NCBI RefSeq assembly: GCF_024171565.1
Contig: NZ_JALJZZ010000002.1
Span: forward strand, 496,001 to 560,000
Length of the DNA: 64,000 nucleotides
Reading direction: 5' to 3'
Source: Okibacterium sp. HSC-33S16
Lineage (GTDB): Bacteria; Actinomycetota; Actinomycetes; Actinomycetales; Microbacteriaceae
Part shown: positions 27,449 to 36,466 of the stretch, piece after piece
Numbering within the stretch: position 1 is the stretch's first letter
Layout: each line of letters begins with the position of its first letter
Translations under genes and position numbers: made by a program
The notes under the pieces: model-generated
Database searches by the model: none
What the model saw: the letters and a program-made list of their open reading frames with translations, nothing else
Told to the model about the DNA's origin: nothing

Positions 27449-27468
27449 GGATCCGAGGAATACCTCGG
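27437..27468. promoter_or_regulatory. Two adjacent hairpin/palindrome elements before an ABC exporter operon
   Basis: CCTCAG-GT-CTGAGG (27437-27450) and CCGAGG-AATA-CCTCGG (27453-27468) are perfect inverted repeats side by side. The first overlaps the end of the upstream transporter gene. They could be operators for the following exporter or part of a terminator, although no T-run follows. Confidence 0.4.
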
Positions 27469-27532
27469 GAGGATGACCCGAGTCAGCCTCAGGCACGATG
27501 TGCGGATGCCGGCGGGCGGCGAGTCTGGAAGC

Positions 27533-28312
27533 ATGAACTTTTCGACGCCCTCATTTCCCACGAACCCCACCCCACCAACGACCGCATTTTCGGCACCGGC
27601 CATCCTCTCCGGCTCGGGCCTGGTGAAGACCTACGGGTCGAGCACCGCGCTCGCCGGGGTGGACATCGCGGTTCGCGCTGGCGAGTCCGTCGCCATCATG
27701 GGTGCGTCCGGATCGGGAAAAACGACGCTGCTGCACACCCTCGCTGGTATCACGTCGCCGGACTCCGGCCGGGTCGAGTTCCAATCGGCAGCCGGCGCTG
27801 TCGACGTCACCGCGATGAACGAGCGTGACCGTTCGCGCCTGCGCCGTGAAGCGTTCGGCTTCGTTTTCCAGCAGGGCCTCCTGATCCCCGAGCTCACCGC
27901 CATCGAGAACACCGCGCTACCGCTGATGCTCGCCGGCTACCCCCGTCGCGAAGCGGAGGGCCGCGCACAGCACTGGCTTGCCGCGCTCGGCCTCGCCGGC
28001 ATGGAAGCCCGCCGCATCGGTGAGCTGTCCGGGGGACAGGCGCAACGTGTCGCCATCGCCCGAGCACAGGTCACCGGTGCAACGGTCGTTTTCGCCGACG
28101 AACCCACCGGGGCGCTCGACTCCGCCACCAGCGATGACGTGATGAGCGCGCTGCTCGGATCCACCGTCGGCCAGGGCCACGCCCTGATCGTCGTCACCCA
28201 CGACGAAACCGTTGCCGCCCGCTGCTCCCGCATCATCCGCCTCCGCGATGGTCGAACCGACGCGACCGCCGGTGTCGCAGCTGGTTCGACCGGAACCGGA
28301 GTGTCAGCATGA
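27533..28312 (+). CDS. ABC transporter ATP-binding subunit (MacB/LolD-like)
   Basis: A 259-residue ATPase with Walker A GASGSGKTTLL, signature LSGGQAQRVAIARA and Walker B VVFADEPTGALD, plus the FVFQQGLLIPELTAIEN Q-loop region, the set expected of LolD/MacB/FtsE-type ATPases that serve FtsX-fold permeases. The ATG at 27533 is preferred over one at 27473, whose GGAGG would abut the start codon. It overlaps the permease gene by 4 bp. Confidence 0.92.
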   Translation: MNFSTPSFPTNPTPPTTAFSAPAILSGSGLVKTYGSSTALAGVDIAVRAGESVAIMGASGSGKTTLLHTLAGITSPDSGRVEFQSAAGAVDVTAMNERDRSRLRREAFGFVFQQGLLIPELTAIENTALPLMLAGYPRREAEGRAQHWLAALGLAGMEARRIGELSGGQAQRVAIARAQVTGATVVFADEPTGALDSATSDDVMSALLGSTVGQGHALIVVTHDETVAARCSRIIRLRDGRTDATAGVAAGSTGTGVSA

Positions 28313-29709
28313 CCGCGACATCAACGGTGACGCCACCCATGGCATCCGCTGTACGAATCTCCGGCCGTGCGCCGATAGCGCGCCTCACCTGGCTGCTGGC
28401 GCGACCGAGCGCGCAGAGCGCCGCGGTTCTTGTGCTCCCCGCTATCGCGTTTGCGGTGACGACCGCCCTCATGCTCATCGTGCTCGGCGGTGCGCTCATG
28501 TTCTGGCGCTGGACGCCCGACGAAACCCCGGATTCGGGGGTCTACCAGATGCTCAGCGTTCTCGCGCTTGCCCTGCTGCTCGTTCCGCTTGCCAGCCTCG
28601 GCGGTGCTGCGGCCCGGCTGTCCGCCCGCCGGCGTGACGATCGCCTGGCCACGCTCCGTCTGCTGGGAGCAACCCCGAGCGTCGTCACTCGCATGACGGT
28701 TCTCGAATCGACTGCTGTTGCTGTTCTGGGCTCGCTCGTGGGAGTTGTGCTGTATCTCGCCGCGATGCCGCTGGTGGGACTCATTCCGTTCGCCGGCGCC
28801 CCGATTGGCGGCGGTGAGCTCTGGGTCGGCTTCGGGGTGCTTGCGCTCGTGATTCTGGCGGTGGCCGCCCTCGCTGCACTGAGCGCGGCGATCGGTCTGC
28901 GCCAGGTCACGATCTCACCCCTCGGCGTGCGCACCCGACAGTCGGCACCGAAGATGCACTGGATGCGGATCGTGCTCGGTGTGCTGATCATTGCAGTCGC
29001 ATTCGGCGGGCTCAGCGCGTTCCCGACGATCGGTGATTACGTCGTGATGATCGCCATCCTGGGCACGGCATTCGCCGTCGGTGTCGCGGTGCTCAACCTC
29101 ATTGGGCCGTGGGCGATCAGCGTTGCCGCGAAGATGTCGCTGCGCCGCGCCTCGACGCCCGCGAAACTTCTCGCGGCCCGCGGCATCCTCGAATCGCCGA
29201 AGGCCGCATGGCGACAGGTGTCCGGGGTCGCCATGACGAGCTTTGTGTCGGTTGTCGCCGGCACCGGCATCGCCTTCGTGAACACCCTCACCGGAGACTA
29301 CGAAGCCGACACGTTCCTGCTGCTCGCCGACGTGCAGACCGGCATCACCATCACGGTGGTCGCGTCCTTCCTCATGGTGGCCTGCTCGGTCGGAGTGAAC
29401 CAGGCCGCTGGCATCCTCGATCGCCGCGACCTGTATGTCAGCCTTGATCGGCTCGGTATGCCCCGTGAGGTGATCGAGAAGTCCCGCTCCCGCACGGTCA
29501 TGAGCCCGCTCCGTTTCGTCACTCTCGGCTCAGCCCTCATCGGAGCGGTTCTCGTTCTCCCCCTCGTAGGGATCTCGATTGTCGTCGCACCGCTCTCGAT
29601 TGTCACGATCGCGGGCTGCCTCGTCGGCGGGGTGCTCCTGGTCTGGCTCTCGCTCAAGGCGACCACCCCGGTGCTCACCCGGGTGCTCAGCCAGCCCGAG
29701 CGGCTCTAG
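28309..29709 (+). CDS. FtsX-fold ABC transporter permease
   Basis: A 466-residue membrane protein with paired FtsX-type domains: a first helix near residue 45, then clusters of three helices around 85-190 and a later set at 225-265 and 330-460. RRRDDRLATLRLLGATPSVV is the cytoplasmic segment conserved in FtsX permeases. With its ATPase it probably forms a mechanotransmission exporter for peptides or envelope stress, as in bacitracin-type systems. No two-component partner is adjacent. Confidence 0.88.
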   Translation: MTATSTVTPPMASAVRISGRAPIARLTWLLARPSAQSAAVLVLPAIAFAVTTALMLIVLGGALMFWRWTPDETPDSGVYQMLSVLALALLLVPLASLGGAAARLSARRRDDRLATLRLLGATPSVVTRMTVLESTAVAVLGSLVGVVLYLAAMPLVGLIPFAGAPIGGGELWVGFGVLALVILAVAALAALSAAIGLRQVTISPLGVRTRQSAPKMHWMRIVLGVLIIAVAFGGLSAFPTIGDYVVMIAILGTAFAVGVAVLNLIGPWAISVAAKMSLRRASTPAKLLAARGILESPKAAWRQVSGVAMTSFVSVVAGTGIAFVNTLTGDYEADTFLLLADVQTGITITVVASFLMVACSVGVNQAAGILDRRDLYVSLDRLGMPREVIEKSRSRTVMSPLRFVTLGSALIGAVLVLPLVGISIVVAPLSIVTIAGCLVGGVLLVWLSLKATTPVLTRVLSQPERL

Positions 29710-29716
29710 AGCCGGG

Positions 29717-29752
29717 GCTGCCCCGTGCCGTACGGGTTCGGCACGGGGCAGC
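29717..29752 (+). terminator. Terminator of the FtsX-type exporter operon
   Basis: A perfect 14-bp stem (29717-29730 and 29739-29752) with an 8-nt loop starts 8 bp after the permease stop, before the chorismate mutase gene. Confidence 0.8.
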
Positions 29753-29781
29753 ACCGTCGGTCGGCACGATAGATTGAGTTC

Positions 29782-30081
29782 ATGGTCGACACCGAAGCAA
29801 CAGCAGAGCTCCTCAGTTTGAGGTCCACCATCGACAACATCGATGCGGCACTCATCCACATGCTCGCCGAACGCTTCAAGGCCACCCAGCAGGTCGGCCG
29901 GCTCAAGGCCGAACACGACCTTCCCGCCGCTGATCCCGAGCGTGAGAAGCGCCAGATCGCAAGGCTTCGAGCCCTCGCCGAAGACGCCCACCTCGATCCG
30001 GCCTTCGCCGAGAAGTGGTTCAACTTCGTCGTCGCCGAGGTCATCCATCACCACGAGCAGATCGCCGCCGGCGAGCGATGA
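29782..30081 (+). CDS. Chorismate mutase, AroQ type
   Basis: A 99-residue all-helical protein: ELLSLRSTIDNIDAALIHML, then ERFKATQQVGRLKAEHDLP and PEREKRQIARLRALAE, matching the AroQ helices that carry the active-site Arg and Lys. It converts chorismate to prephenate for Phe/Tyr synthesis. It is a stand-alone single-domain form with no secretion signal. It overlaps the SDR gene by 4 bp, although no biosynthetic link between the two is evident. Confidence 0.92.
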   Translation: MVDTEATAELLSLRSTIDNIDAALIHMLAERFKATQQVGRLKAEHDLPAADPEREKRQIARLRALAEDAHLDPAFAEKWFNFVVAEVIHHHEQIAAGER

Positions 30082-30998
30082 CCTGGAATCCGGCCGACCT
30101 GCCGCTGCAACCCGGCCGCGTCGCTGCCGTGTCCGGCGCAAACGCCGGAATCGGTTTCTGGACCGCATACGCTCTCGCTGGCACCGGAGCATCCGTTCAG
30201 TTGCTTGCGCGAAATCCAGAGCGAGCGGATGCCGCGATGCGTGCCATTCGTGCGCACGTCCCTTCCGCAGACCTCACGGTGGTGCCGCTCGATGTGGCCG
30301 ACCTCGCGTCCGTGCGTGAGGCCGGTTCTCGGCTGGCTGACCTGCCGCGGCTCGACGTTCTCGTCAACAACGCCGGGATTGTTCACGCGCCCAAGCGGCG
30401 GGACCAGACCGCCGATGGGCTCGAGCTGGTCACAGGCACCAACTTTTTCGGAGCCTTCGCGCTCACCGCCGCGGCGCTGCCCGCGCTTGAGCGCACGCCA
30501 GGGTCACGGGTCGTCTCGCTCGGGAGCCTTGCCACCCTGCTCGTTCGGCTCAACACCGACGACCTGCAGCAGGAGCGCGGGCGCTATTCGGGCTGGACCG
30601 CATACGCCTCGTCGAAGGTCATGCTTTCGTCGTTCGGGTTCGAACTCGACCGCAGGCTGGTCGCGCGGGGGAGCGTGACCCGCTCGCTTGTCGCGCACCC
30701 GGGCTACTCGATCTCGGGGCGCACCCGCACCGTCCCCGGAGTAAACGAGCCCTCGCGCCTCGACCGGTTCGTCGACATCCTGCAGACGCCGTTCACCCAG
30801 AGCAAGGAACGCGGGGCCGAGCCCGTTGTGCGGGCCGCGATCGACCCGGCCGCTGAGGGTGGCACGTTTTATGGGCCGAAGTATCTGGTGAAGGGCGAGT
30901 CCGTCGAGCTGAAGCCGGCTCAGGCGACGCGGGACCCTCGAGTTGCCGCCGCCGTATGGGCCGAGGCCGAGGTGGCCACCGGGGTGCAGTTGCTCTAG
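30078..30998 (+). CDS. Short-chain dehydrogenase/reductase
   Basis: A 306-residue SDR. The cofactor loop is SGANAGIG (a variant of TGxxxGxG) near residue 22, followed by VNNAG and the catalytic Tyr-Lys pair YASSK. The Arg residues after the first strand suggest NADP(H). The C-terminal stretch (FYGPKYLVKGESVELKP) resembles the retinol-dehydrogenase-like or WW-domain oxidoreductase SDRs. The ATG overlaps the chorismate mutase stop. Substrate unknown. Confidence 0.88.
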   Translation: MTWNPADLPLQPGRVAAVSGANAGIGFWTAYALAGTGASVQLLARNPERADAAMRAIRAHVPSADLTVVPLDVADLASVREAGSRLADLPRLDVLVNNAGIVHAPKRRDQTADGLELVTGTNFFGAFALTAAALPALERTPGSRVVSLGSLATLLVRLNTDDLQQERGRYSGWTAYASSKVMLSSFGFELDRRLVARGSVTRSLVAHPGYSISGRTRTVPGVNEPSRLDRFVDILQTPFTQSKERGAEPVVRAAIDPAAEGGTFYGPKYLVKGESVELKPAQATRDPRVAAAVWAEAEVATGVQLL

Positions 30999-31167
30999 CG
31001 AGCTCGTGCGCGCCTCACGCTCTCGCCTGGTGCCGCTCCTCGCCTACAGTGGGCTCTCGCGCCGGCGCACGGAAAAAGCGGCGGCAGACGGTTGCGACTG
31101 GTGTTGTTTTCCGTTTCTCGGCGCCTTTTCCTTCTGTGGCTCGCTGCCGAACTGCCACACTGGTCGG

Positions 31168-31518
31168 ATGGACTTCTGTTCAGCGATCCGAGACGCAGAG
31201 TTAGCGCTGCTGTCTTCGCCGGTACGCCGGAGCCCGGAACAAGTGCGAGCGATGCTCCACCCAGATTTCGTTGAGATCGGCCGCTCAGGACGACGATGGA
31301 CTCGCGATGAAATCGTAGCTGCGCTGGCAGCGGCCGCCGACGGTGAGACGCCCGCAGTCGATGAGTGGGAATTCGTCGAGATATCGGGGGACCTCACGCT
31401 CGCCACGTACCTACTCCGAGGCGAAGATGGAACGAGTCGTCACTCCTCGTTGTGGGATACCTCTTCTGGTTCACTCGTGATGCGATTCCATCAGGGGACC
31501 GTCGTCCCCTCGCAGTAA
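31168..31518 (+). CDS. DUF4440/SnoaL-like NTF2-fold protein
   Basis: A 116-residue protein. RSPEQVRAMLHPDFVEIGRS followed by RWTRDEIVAAL matches DUF4440-type NTF2-fold proteins. The ATG at 31168 starts the recognisable domain; longer in-frame extensions upstream do not look like protein. A ribosome binding site is weak, so the start is uncertain. It is convergent with the YhgE/Pip gene, separated by a strong hairpin. No activity can be assigned. Confidence 0.72.
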   Translation: MDFCSAIRDAELALLSSPVRRSPEQVRAMLHPDFVEIGRSGRRWTRDEIVAALAAAADGETPAVDEWEFVEISGDLTLATYLLRGEDGTSRHSSLWDTSSGSLVMRFHQGTVVPSQ

Positions 31519-31522
31519 CGCA

Positions 31523-31568
31523 GAATCGCACGGGCCGGGAGGTGAATGTCCCGGCAACCGTGCGATTC
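31523..31568. terminator. Bidirectional terminator between convergent genes
   Basis: A composite hairpin: an 11-bp outer stem (31523-31533 and 31558-31568) and a 6-bp inner stem (31535-31540 and 31549-31554). It starts 4 bp after the SnoaL-like stop and ends 16 bp before the YhgE/Pip stop. Confidence 0.85.
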
Positions 31569-31584
31569 GTTTGCCTTGCCGCCG

Positions 31585-33537
31585 TTAGGCCAGACGCGGC
31601 ACCAGTTGGCGCGCGGTCACCGTTCGTGACCGAACCACCGCAAGGCACGTGACCACGAAGGCGCCGAGCGTCCAGAAAATGAGACCCGCGACTGCCGCCG
31701 CAATTCCGCCTCCGCTGGTCACAATGGCGCGGAAGCCGTCGAGTGCCGGCTGCAACGGGGTGACCCCCACTGCGGTATCCAGCGCGGCAGGAGCCGTCGC
31801 GATGATGCTCGTGCCGATCAGCACGAGGGCGACGACCATCGAAACGAAACGGCCTGCTCCGCCGAAGAACGCGTTGAGCGCCTGGTTCGTCGAAGCGAAG
31901 GCGATGGCAGCGAGGGCGGAGACTCCCGCGAAGGCGAACCAGTCGCCCGTGTCGAGCTTCATCAGCGGTTGCAGGACCGCAGCAACCATCACACCTTGCA
32001 CGATGCCGACGAGCGCACCGGGTAACCACGCCTTGAATGCGAGCACCGTCGACGGGCGGGTCGAACCGAGCGCGCGGAGCGGCCGGGCACGCAGCACGAG
32101 GAAGCTCGCGAACGCGCCGAGCCACAGTGCGAGGGCCGCGAAGAACGGGACACCCGTCGTGCCAAACGAGAGACCGGTGCCGCTACCCTCGGCGACCACC
32201 GGAGTGGCGACGACGTCGGCAAGAGTCTCGCGTTCGGATTCGGTGTAGCTCGGGAGAGCGTCCGTTGCCTCGCCCAGCCCGGAGGCCAGACCATCGACGC
32301 CACCGGCAACGCCGGTCACGCCCTCGGAGATGCCGGTTGTTCCGGTAGCCAGATCCGCAGCGCCGGTCGCGAGTTCCTGTGCGCCCGAGCTGAGCGTCGC
32401 GCCCGAGGTGGAGAGCTGCGATGCGCCGGAGGCGATGGTTCCGATTCCCGAGGTGAGCGCGGGGAGACCGCCGGCGAGTTGGGACGCGCCGGATGCAAGC
32501 CCGTTTGCGCCGTCGACAAGCTGTTGGGTCCCGTTCGGGTTCTGAGCAGCGGCCTTCTGTGCCTCGGCGGCCCAGGTCAGAATCTCGACGCAGTAGGTCG
32601 CTGACAGGGGGTTGATGGCGCATTCCTCTGCGACCCGGCCCAGGAGGGCGCCCTGTGTGGTGACCGAATCGGCCAGGGTCTGGACGCCGGCAGCGAGGCC
32701 GGCGGCACCATCAGCGAGCTGACGGGTTTGCGCGGGCAGGGCGGCCGTCTGCTGCTGCAGCGTCGTCAGACCCGTCGAAAGCTGGGTGACGCCCCGCGTG
32801 TACTCGGTGACGCCCGAAGCGAAGGTCGAGACGCCACCGGAGAACTCGGTGGTTCCCGACGCGAGCTGCGAGGCGCCGTCGGCGAGGGTGTTGGCACCGG
32901 TCGCGAGTTCCTGCGCGCCATCGGCCGCTGTGCCCAGTTGCTCCCCGAGCGTGTTGAATCCGACGTAGATGTTCTCGAGGTACGTCGTGGTCAGTTGGTT
33001 GCCCACGAGGCTGGCCGCGGTCGAGGTGATGACCGTGCTGATGGCGTCGTCGACGAGGCGGCTCTTGTCGCTCGTGTTGACCTCGATGGTGGCCTTCTCA
33101 GCGTCAGCCGCGTCACCCGAGAACGAGGTCGCCGCCGCCGAGAAGTTCTCGGGAATGGTGACAACCGCGGTGAACCGACCTGAGTCGAGCCCGTCTGTCG
33201 CGTCCTCCTCGTCGGTCAGCACCCAGTTGTAGTTGGTGTCGGAGAGATCGGCACCGGCCGCACTCGCCGAGGTTGAAGCCGAGTCGCTCGTGCCGCCACC
33301 GACGAGCCCGGCGGCGAGCTGGCGCCCGAGCGGAACGGTCTGCCCATCGAGCTCAACCGGCTCGTCGAGGTTGACGATGGCCGCGTTCACGGTGTCGAGT
33401 CGCTCCTGCGGATTCCAGAACGCCCAGACGAGCACTCCGGCGACCACGAGCGGGACGAGGAGAATGCCGAGGACCGAACGCCAGGTAATGCGACCGGTGG
33501 CCCGGGAGGCCTGGAAACGTGCGAGTGGCGTGCTCAT
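31585..33537 (-). CDS. YhgE/Pip-family membrane protein with xxxLxxG heptad repeats
   Basis: A 650-residue protein. One N-terminal helix (about residues 20-40) is followed by an extracellular region full of 7-residue repeats of the xxxLxxG kind (for example NTLADGASQLASG), then five or so C-terminal helices resembling an ABC-2 permease. This is the plan of phage-infection protein (Pip) and YhgE, found in type VII secretion-linked and envelope systems. Its start overlaps the stop of the MMPL gene by 4 bp, so the two are made together, probably as parts of one envelope complex. Function in this organism is unknown. Confidence 0.88.
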   Translation of the reverse strand: MSTPLARFQASRATGRITWRSVLGILLVPLVVAGVLVWAFWNPQERLDTVNAAIVNLDEPVELDGQTVPLGRQLAAGLVGGGTSDSASTSASAAGADLSDTNYNWVLTDEEDATDGLDSGRFTAVVTIPENFSAAATSFSGDAADAEKATIEVNTSDKSRLVDDAISTVITSTAASLVGNQLTTTYLENIYVGFNTLGEQLGTAADGAQELATGANTLADGASQLASGTTEFSGGVSTFASGVTEYTRGVTQLSTGLTTLQQQTAALPAQTRQLADGAAGLAAGVQTLADSVTTQGALLGRVAEECAINPLSATYCVEILTWAAEAQKAAAQNPNGTQQLVDGANGLASGASQLAGGLPALTSGIGTIASGASQLSTSGATLSSGAQELATGAADLATGTTGISEGVTGVAGGVDGLASGLGEATDALPSYTESERETLADVVATPVVAEGSGTGLSFGTTGVPFFAALALWLGAFASFLVLRARPLRALGSTRPSTVLAFKAWLPGALVGIVQGVMVAAVLQPLMKLDTGDWFAFAGVSALAAIAFASTNQALNAFFGGAGRFVSMVVALVLIGTSIIATAPAALDTAVGVTPLQPALDGFRAIVTSGGGIAAAVAGLIFWTLGAFVVTCLAVVRSRTVTARQLVPRLA

Positions 33538-36344
33538 GCGGATACCTCTGCTTCGTGCTCGAGTTCTGAGTGTGTCAAGTCGAGTCGAACCGCACTCTCG
33601 ACGCCAGGGACGGCGTCGGCAACGGTCTCGGGCGACGCGGTACCGACCGCGATCGCCAGGGTGGAGTCGCGTCGTTCAGCGGCACTTCGGGCCGAAACGA
33701 GCGCGTCGAAAATGTTGCGGCGAGTGACGGCATCCGTCACCTGGTCGATTCCGTCGAGGGCAATCAGGCGCGGCTTCTCGCGCAGCGCTTCGGTGAGATC
33801 GTGCACCGGGTCGGCCGCCTCGCTGAGCGAGACGAAGGCGACACGTGAGCGAACGGATGCCGCCCGCACGCTGGCCAGGTACCCAGCGACCTTGAGGCGA
33901 CCGGTGTCTGCGGCCATGCGTCCGGACAGCGTGAGCAGCAACGCGGTTGCGCTGGCACCGCGATCGGCTGACACCACGAGGGTGCCGTCCGGCGGGAGCG
34001 AGAACGACACGTTCTCGTAGAGCCTGCTGGATGCGGCGTCGAGGGTGAGCCCCTCAGCGGTTGCGATGTCGGTGGAGTCGGGGGACGGCCAGTTGCGTAG
34101 CTCGATCTCCTTGGCAACACCCTCACCCTCAACGTCGAACGACGGGAGGATGCGGTCGAGCCACTTCGGTATCCACCAGGCCTTGTCGCCGAGCAGTGCG
34201 AGGACGGCGGGCACGAGCGTCATGCGCACAATGAACGCGTCGACGAAGACGCCGACCGCGAGGCCGAGTGCGATGGGTTTGATGTTGGTGTCACCCTCGG
34301 GCACAAAGGCTGCGAACACCGCGAACATGATGATGGCCGCGGCCGTGACGACCTTCGCCGAACCGATGAAGCCGGTGGTGACCGACTCCCTGGCCTTGCC
34401 GGAGTGGACGAAGTCTTCTCGCATGCGGGCGACGAGGAACACTTCGTAGTCCATGGCGAGACCGAACAGAACACCCATCAGGATGATCGGCATGAAGCTG
34501 ATCACCGGCCCCTCGCGGGTGACGTTGAGGGCGTCGGCGAACCAGCCGTGCTCGAACACCAGGGCGACAACACCGAATGCGGCGCAGACGCTGAGGAGGT
34601 AACCGAGCGTGGCCTTGATGGGCACCCAGATCGACCGGAACACCATGGTGAGCAGCACGAGGGAGAGCCCGACCACGATGATGCCGAACGGCAGCAGTGC
34701 TCCGCCGAGCTTGTCGGAGACATCGATGCCGACGGCCGTGAAGCCCGTGACGGAGAGGTCAACGTCGTATTCGTCGAGGAAGTAGTCGTGCATCGAGCGG
34801 ATTTCGGCGACGAGCTCCTTCGTCTCCACGGAGTCAGGGCCGCCGGTCGGGATGACCTGCACGATGCCCGTGTCTGCCGTCTCGTTCGGGGTGGCCAGCG
34901 GCACGGCTTCGACGCCGTCGAGCTTCTCGATCTCACTCTTGAGGTCGGCCATGAGCCCCAGCGGGTCGGTCGAGGTGACGATGCTGCCCGTGACGATGAG
35001 CGGCCCATTGAAGCCCTCACCGAAGTTGTCGGAGATGAGGTCGTATGTCACGCGCGCCGGCTCGTCTTCGGGCAGCCCGCCCGCGTCGGGCAGCGCGAGG
35101 CGCAGACCGAGTGCCGGGGCCGAGACCACACCGAGAATCGCGATGACACCCAGAATCGTGACGATCGGGAAACGAGTCGCCGCCTTCACCCAGCCCGCGA
35201 AGAAGCGGTTGGGGCGGTGAGCGGATGCCACGGGGGCAGCGTGGCTTCCCGCCTCGGCGCCCTGTCCGTCGGCAGCCTCAGCGGCCGCGGCGTGCTGCGC
35301 CGCCCGAACCCGGCGGGCCGCCTTGGGGCGCAGCCGTTCGCCGGCGAAACCGAGGAACGCGGGGATGAGGGTAATCGAGATGACGACGGCCACGGCGACG
35401 CCGGCCGCGGCGGAGACACCCATGATGGTGAGGAACGGGATGCCGGCGACGCCGAGCCCGACCAGCGCAATGATGACGGTGAGCCCCGCGAAGATGACCG
35501 CGCTACCCGCGGTGGCGACTGCGCGGGCAGCGGATTCCTCGCCTTCCATCCCGTCTCTCAATTGTTCCTGATGTCTCGAGATGATGAAGAGGGCGTAGTC
35601 GATGCCGACCGCGAGGCCGAGCATGAGCGCGAGCATCGGGGTGGTCGACGTGATGGAGCCGAAAGCCGTCGCGATGAAGATGAACGCGATCGAGATTCCG
35701 ACCCCGAGCAGGGCGGTCAGAAGCGGCATTCCGGCGGCCAGGAACGAGCCGAATGTGATGATAAGGACGACCAGGGCGACGCCAACACCGATCAGCTCGG
35801 TGACGGAGAGGGTGGGGAAGCCCGTGCTGAAAAGCTGGCCGCCCAATGCGGATTCGGAACCGTCGGGAAGTGCGCTTGCGAGGGCATCCGCTTCGTCCTT
35901 CAGGCCATCTTTGGTCGCCTCGGTGACCTCATACTGTGACCCCTCAAGCTGAATGCTAATGATCGCGGCGCGCTCGTTGTCGCTGATCGCGCCGTCAATG
36001 TTCTCGTCGAATGGCGAGACAGCATTGGCGACACCGGGGATGTCGTTGAGCGTGTCGACGGCATCGTCGATGACACTCTTCACGTCGTCATCGTTCACCG
36101 ACTCGCCCTCGGGCGCGACGACGGCGAGTTGGGCGGACGCGCCACTCACCTGAGGGAAGGTGGTCGACAGCGAGTCGAGCGCCTTCTGCGACTCGGTGCC
36201 TGGGATGGAGATCGAGTTGTCGAGGCCCTGGTTGAAGAGGAGAGCGCCTCCGCCGACGAGGGCGAGAATGAGGATCCACGCGCCGACGACGACACCGCGC
36301 GCGCGAAATGCCCAACGGCCGAGTGAATAGAGCGGTGAGGACAC
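33534..36344 (-). CDS. MMPL/RND-type transporter fused to a degenerate ABC-ATPase-like domain
   Basis: A 936-residue protein. The GTG at 36344 is chosen because AAGGAG lies 4 bp upstream; the longer upstream frame lacks one. Residues 1 to about 740 are a standard MMPL lipid or drug transporter with twelve helices. Residues from about 748 form an extra cytoplasmic domain that resembles an ABC ATPase: a P-loop-like ADRGASAT (Lys replaced by Ala) around 790, then LLLTLSGRM, and RLIALDGID (Walker B-like, Glu replaced by Gly) around 860. No LSGGQ signature is present, so it is probably catalytically dead. It is followed by YhgE/Pip and opposed by a TetR gene with three operators. Confidence 0.85.
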   Translation of the reverse strand: MSSPLYSLGRWAFRARGVVVGAWILILALVGGGALLFNQGLDNSISIPGTESQKALDSLSTTFPQVSGASAQLAVVAPEGESVNDDDVKSVIDDAVDTLNDIPGVANAVSPFDENIDGAISDNERAAIISIQLEGSQYEVTEATKDGLKDEADALASALPDGSESALGGQLFSTGFPTLSVTELIGVGVALVVLIITFGSFLAAGMPLLTALLGVGISIAFIFIATAFGSITSTTPMLALMLGLAVGIDYALFIISRHQEQLRDGMEGEESAARAVATAGSAVIFAGLTVIIALVGLGVAGIPFLTIMGVSAAAGVAVAVVISITLIPAFLGFAGERLRPKAARRVRAAQHAAAAEAADGQGAEAGSHAAPVASAHRPNRFFAGWVKAATRFPIVTILGVIAILGVVSAPALGLRLALPDAGGLPEDEPARVTYDLISDNFGEGFNGPLIVTGSIVTSTDPLGLMADLKSEIEKLDGVEAVPLATPNETADTGIVQVIPTGGPDSVETKELVAEIRSMHDYFLDEYDVDLSVTGFTAVGIDVSDKLGGALLPFGIIVVGLSLVLLTMVFRSIWVPIKATLGYLLSVCAAFGVVALVFEHGWFADALNVTREGPVISFMPIILMGVLFGLAMDYEVFLVARMREDFVHSGKARESVTTGFIGSAKVVTAAAIIMFAVFAAFVPEGDTNIKPIALGLAVGVFVDAFIVRMTLVPAVLALLGDKAWWIPKWLDRILPSFDVEGEGVAKEIELRNWPSPDSTDIATAEGLTLDAASSRLYENVSFSLPPDGTLVVSADRGASATALLLTLSGRMAADTGRLKVAGYLASVRAASVRSRVAFVSLSEAADPVHDLTEALREKPRLIALDGIDQVTDAVTRRNIFDALVSARSAAERRDSTLAIAVGTASPETVADAVPGVESAVRLDLTHSELEHEAEVSA

Positions 36345-36390
36345 GGGTCTCCTTGGAAAGGCAGGGTGTGTGGGCGAAAACGCGAACGAG

Positions 36391-36438
36391 ATACACCGGC
36401 GTATCCAATACATGAATGTATCGAATACACTGGTGTAT
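36391..36438. promoter_or_regulatory. Three tandem 14-bp palindromic TetR operators at 17-bp period
   Basis: ATACACCGGCGTAT (36391), ATACATGAATGTAT (36408) and ATACACTGGTGTAT (36425) follow the form ATACAY-N2-RTGTAT. The second and third are perfect palindromes; the first has one mismatch. Successive starts are exactly 17 bp apart. They sit between the divergent MMPL and TetR genes and probably let the regulator repress both promoters. Confidence 0.8.
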
Positions 36439-36466
36439 CGCAAAACTCTCTCAGTAAGGTGTCAGG

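Noticed and set aside
34404-35939. A 511-residue plus-strand frame opposite the MMPL gene
   Set aside because: Acidic/His low-complexity antisense shadow with no start signal.
36345-36443. Upstream extension of the MMPL frame to 36443
   Set aside because: It would cross two of the three operators and lacks a ribosome binding site; the GTG at 36344 has AAGGAG at ideal spacing.
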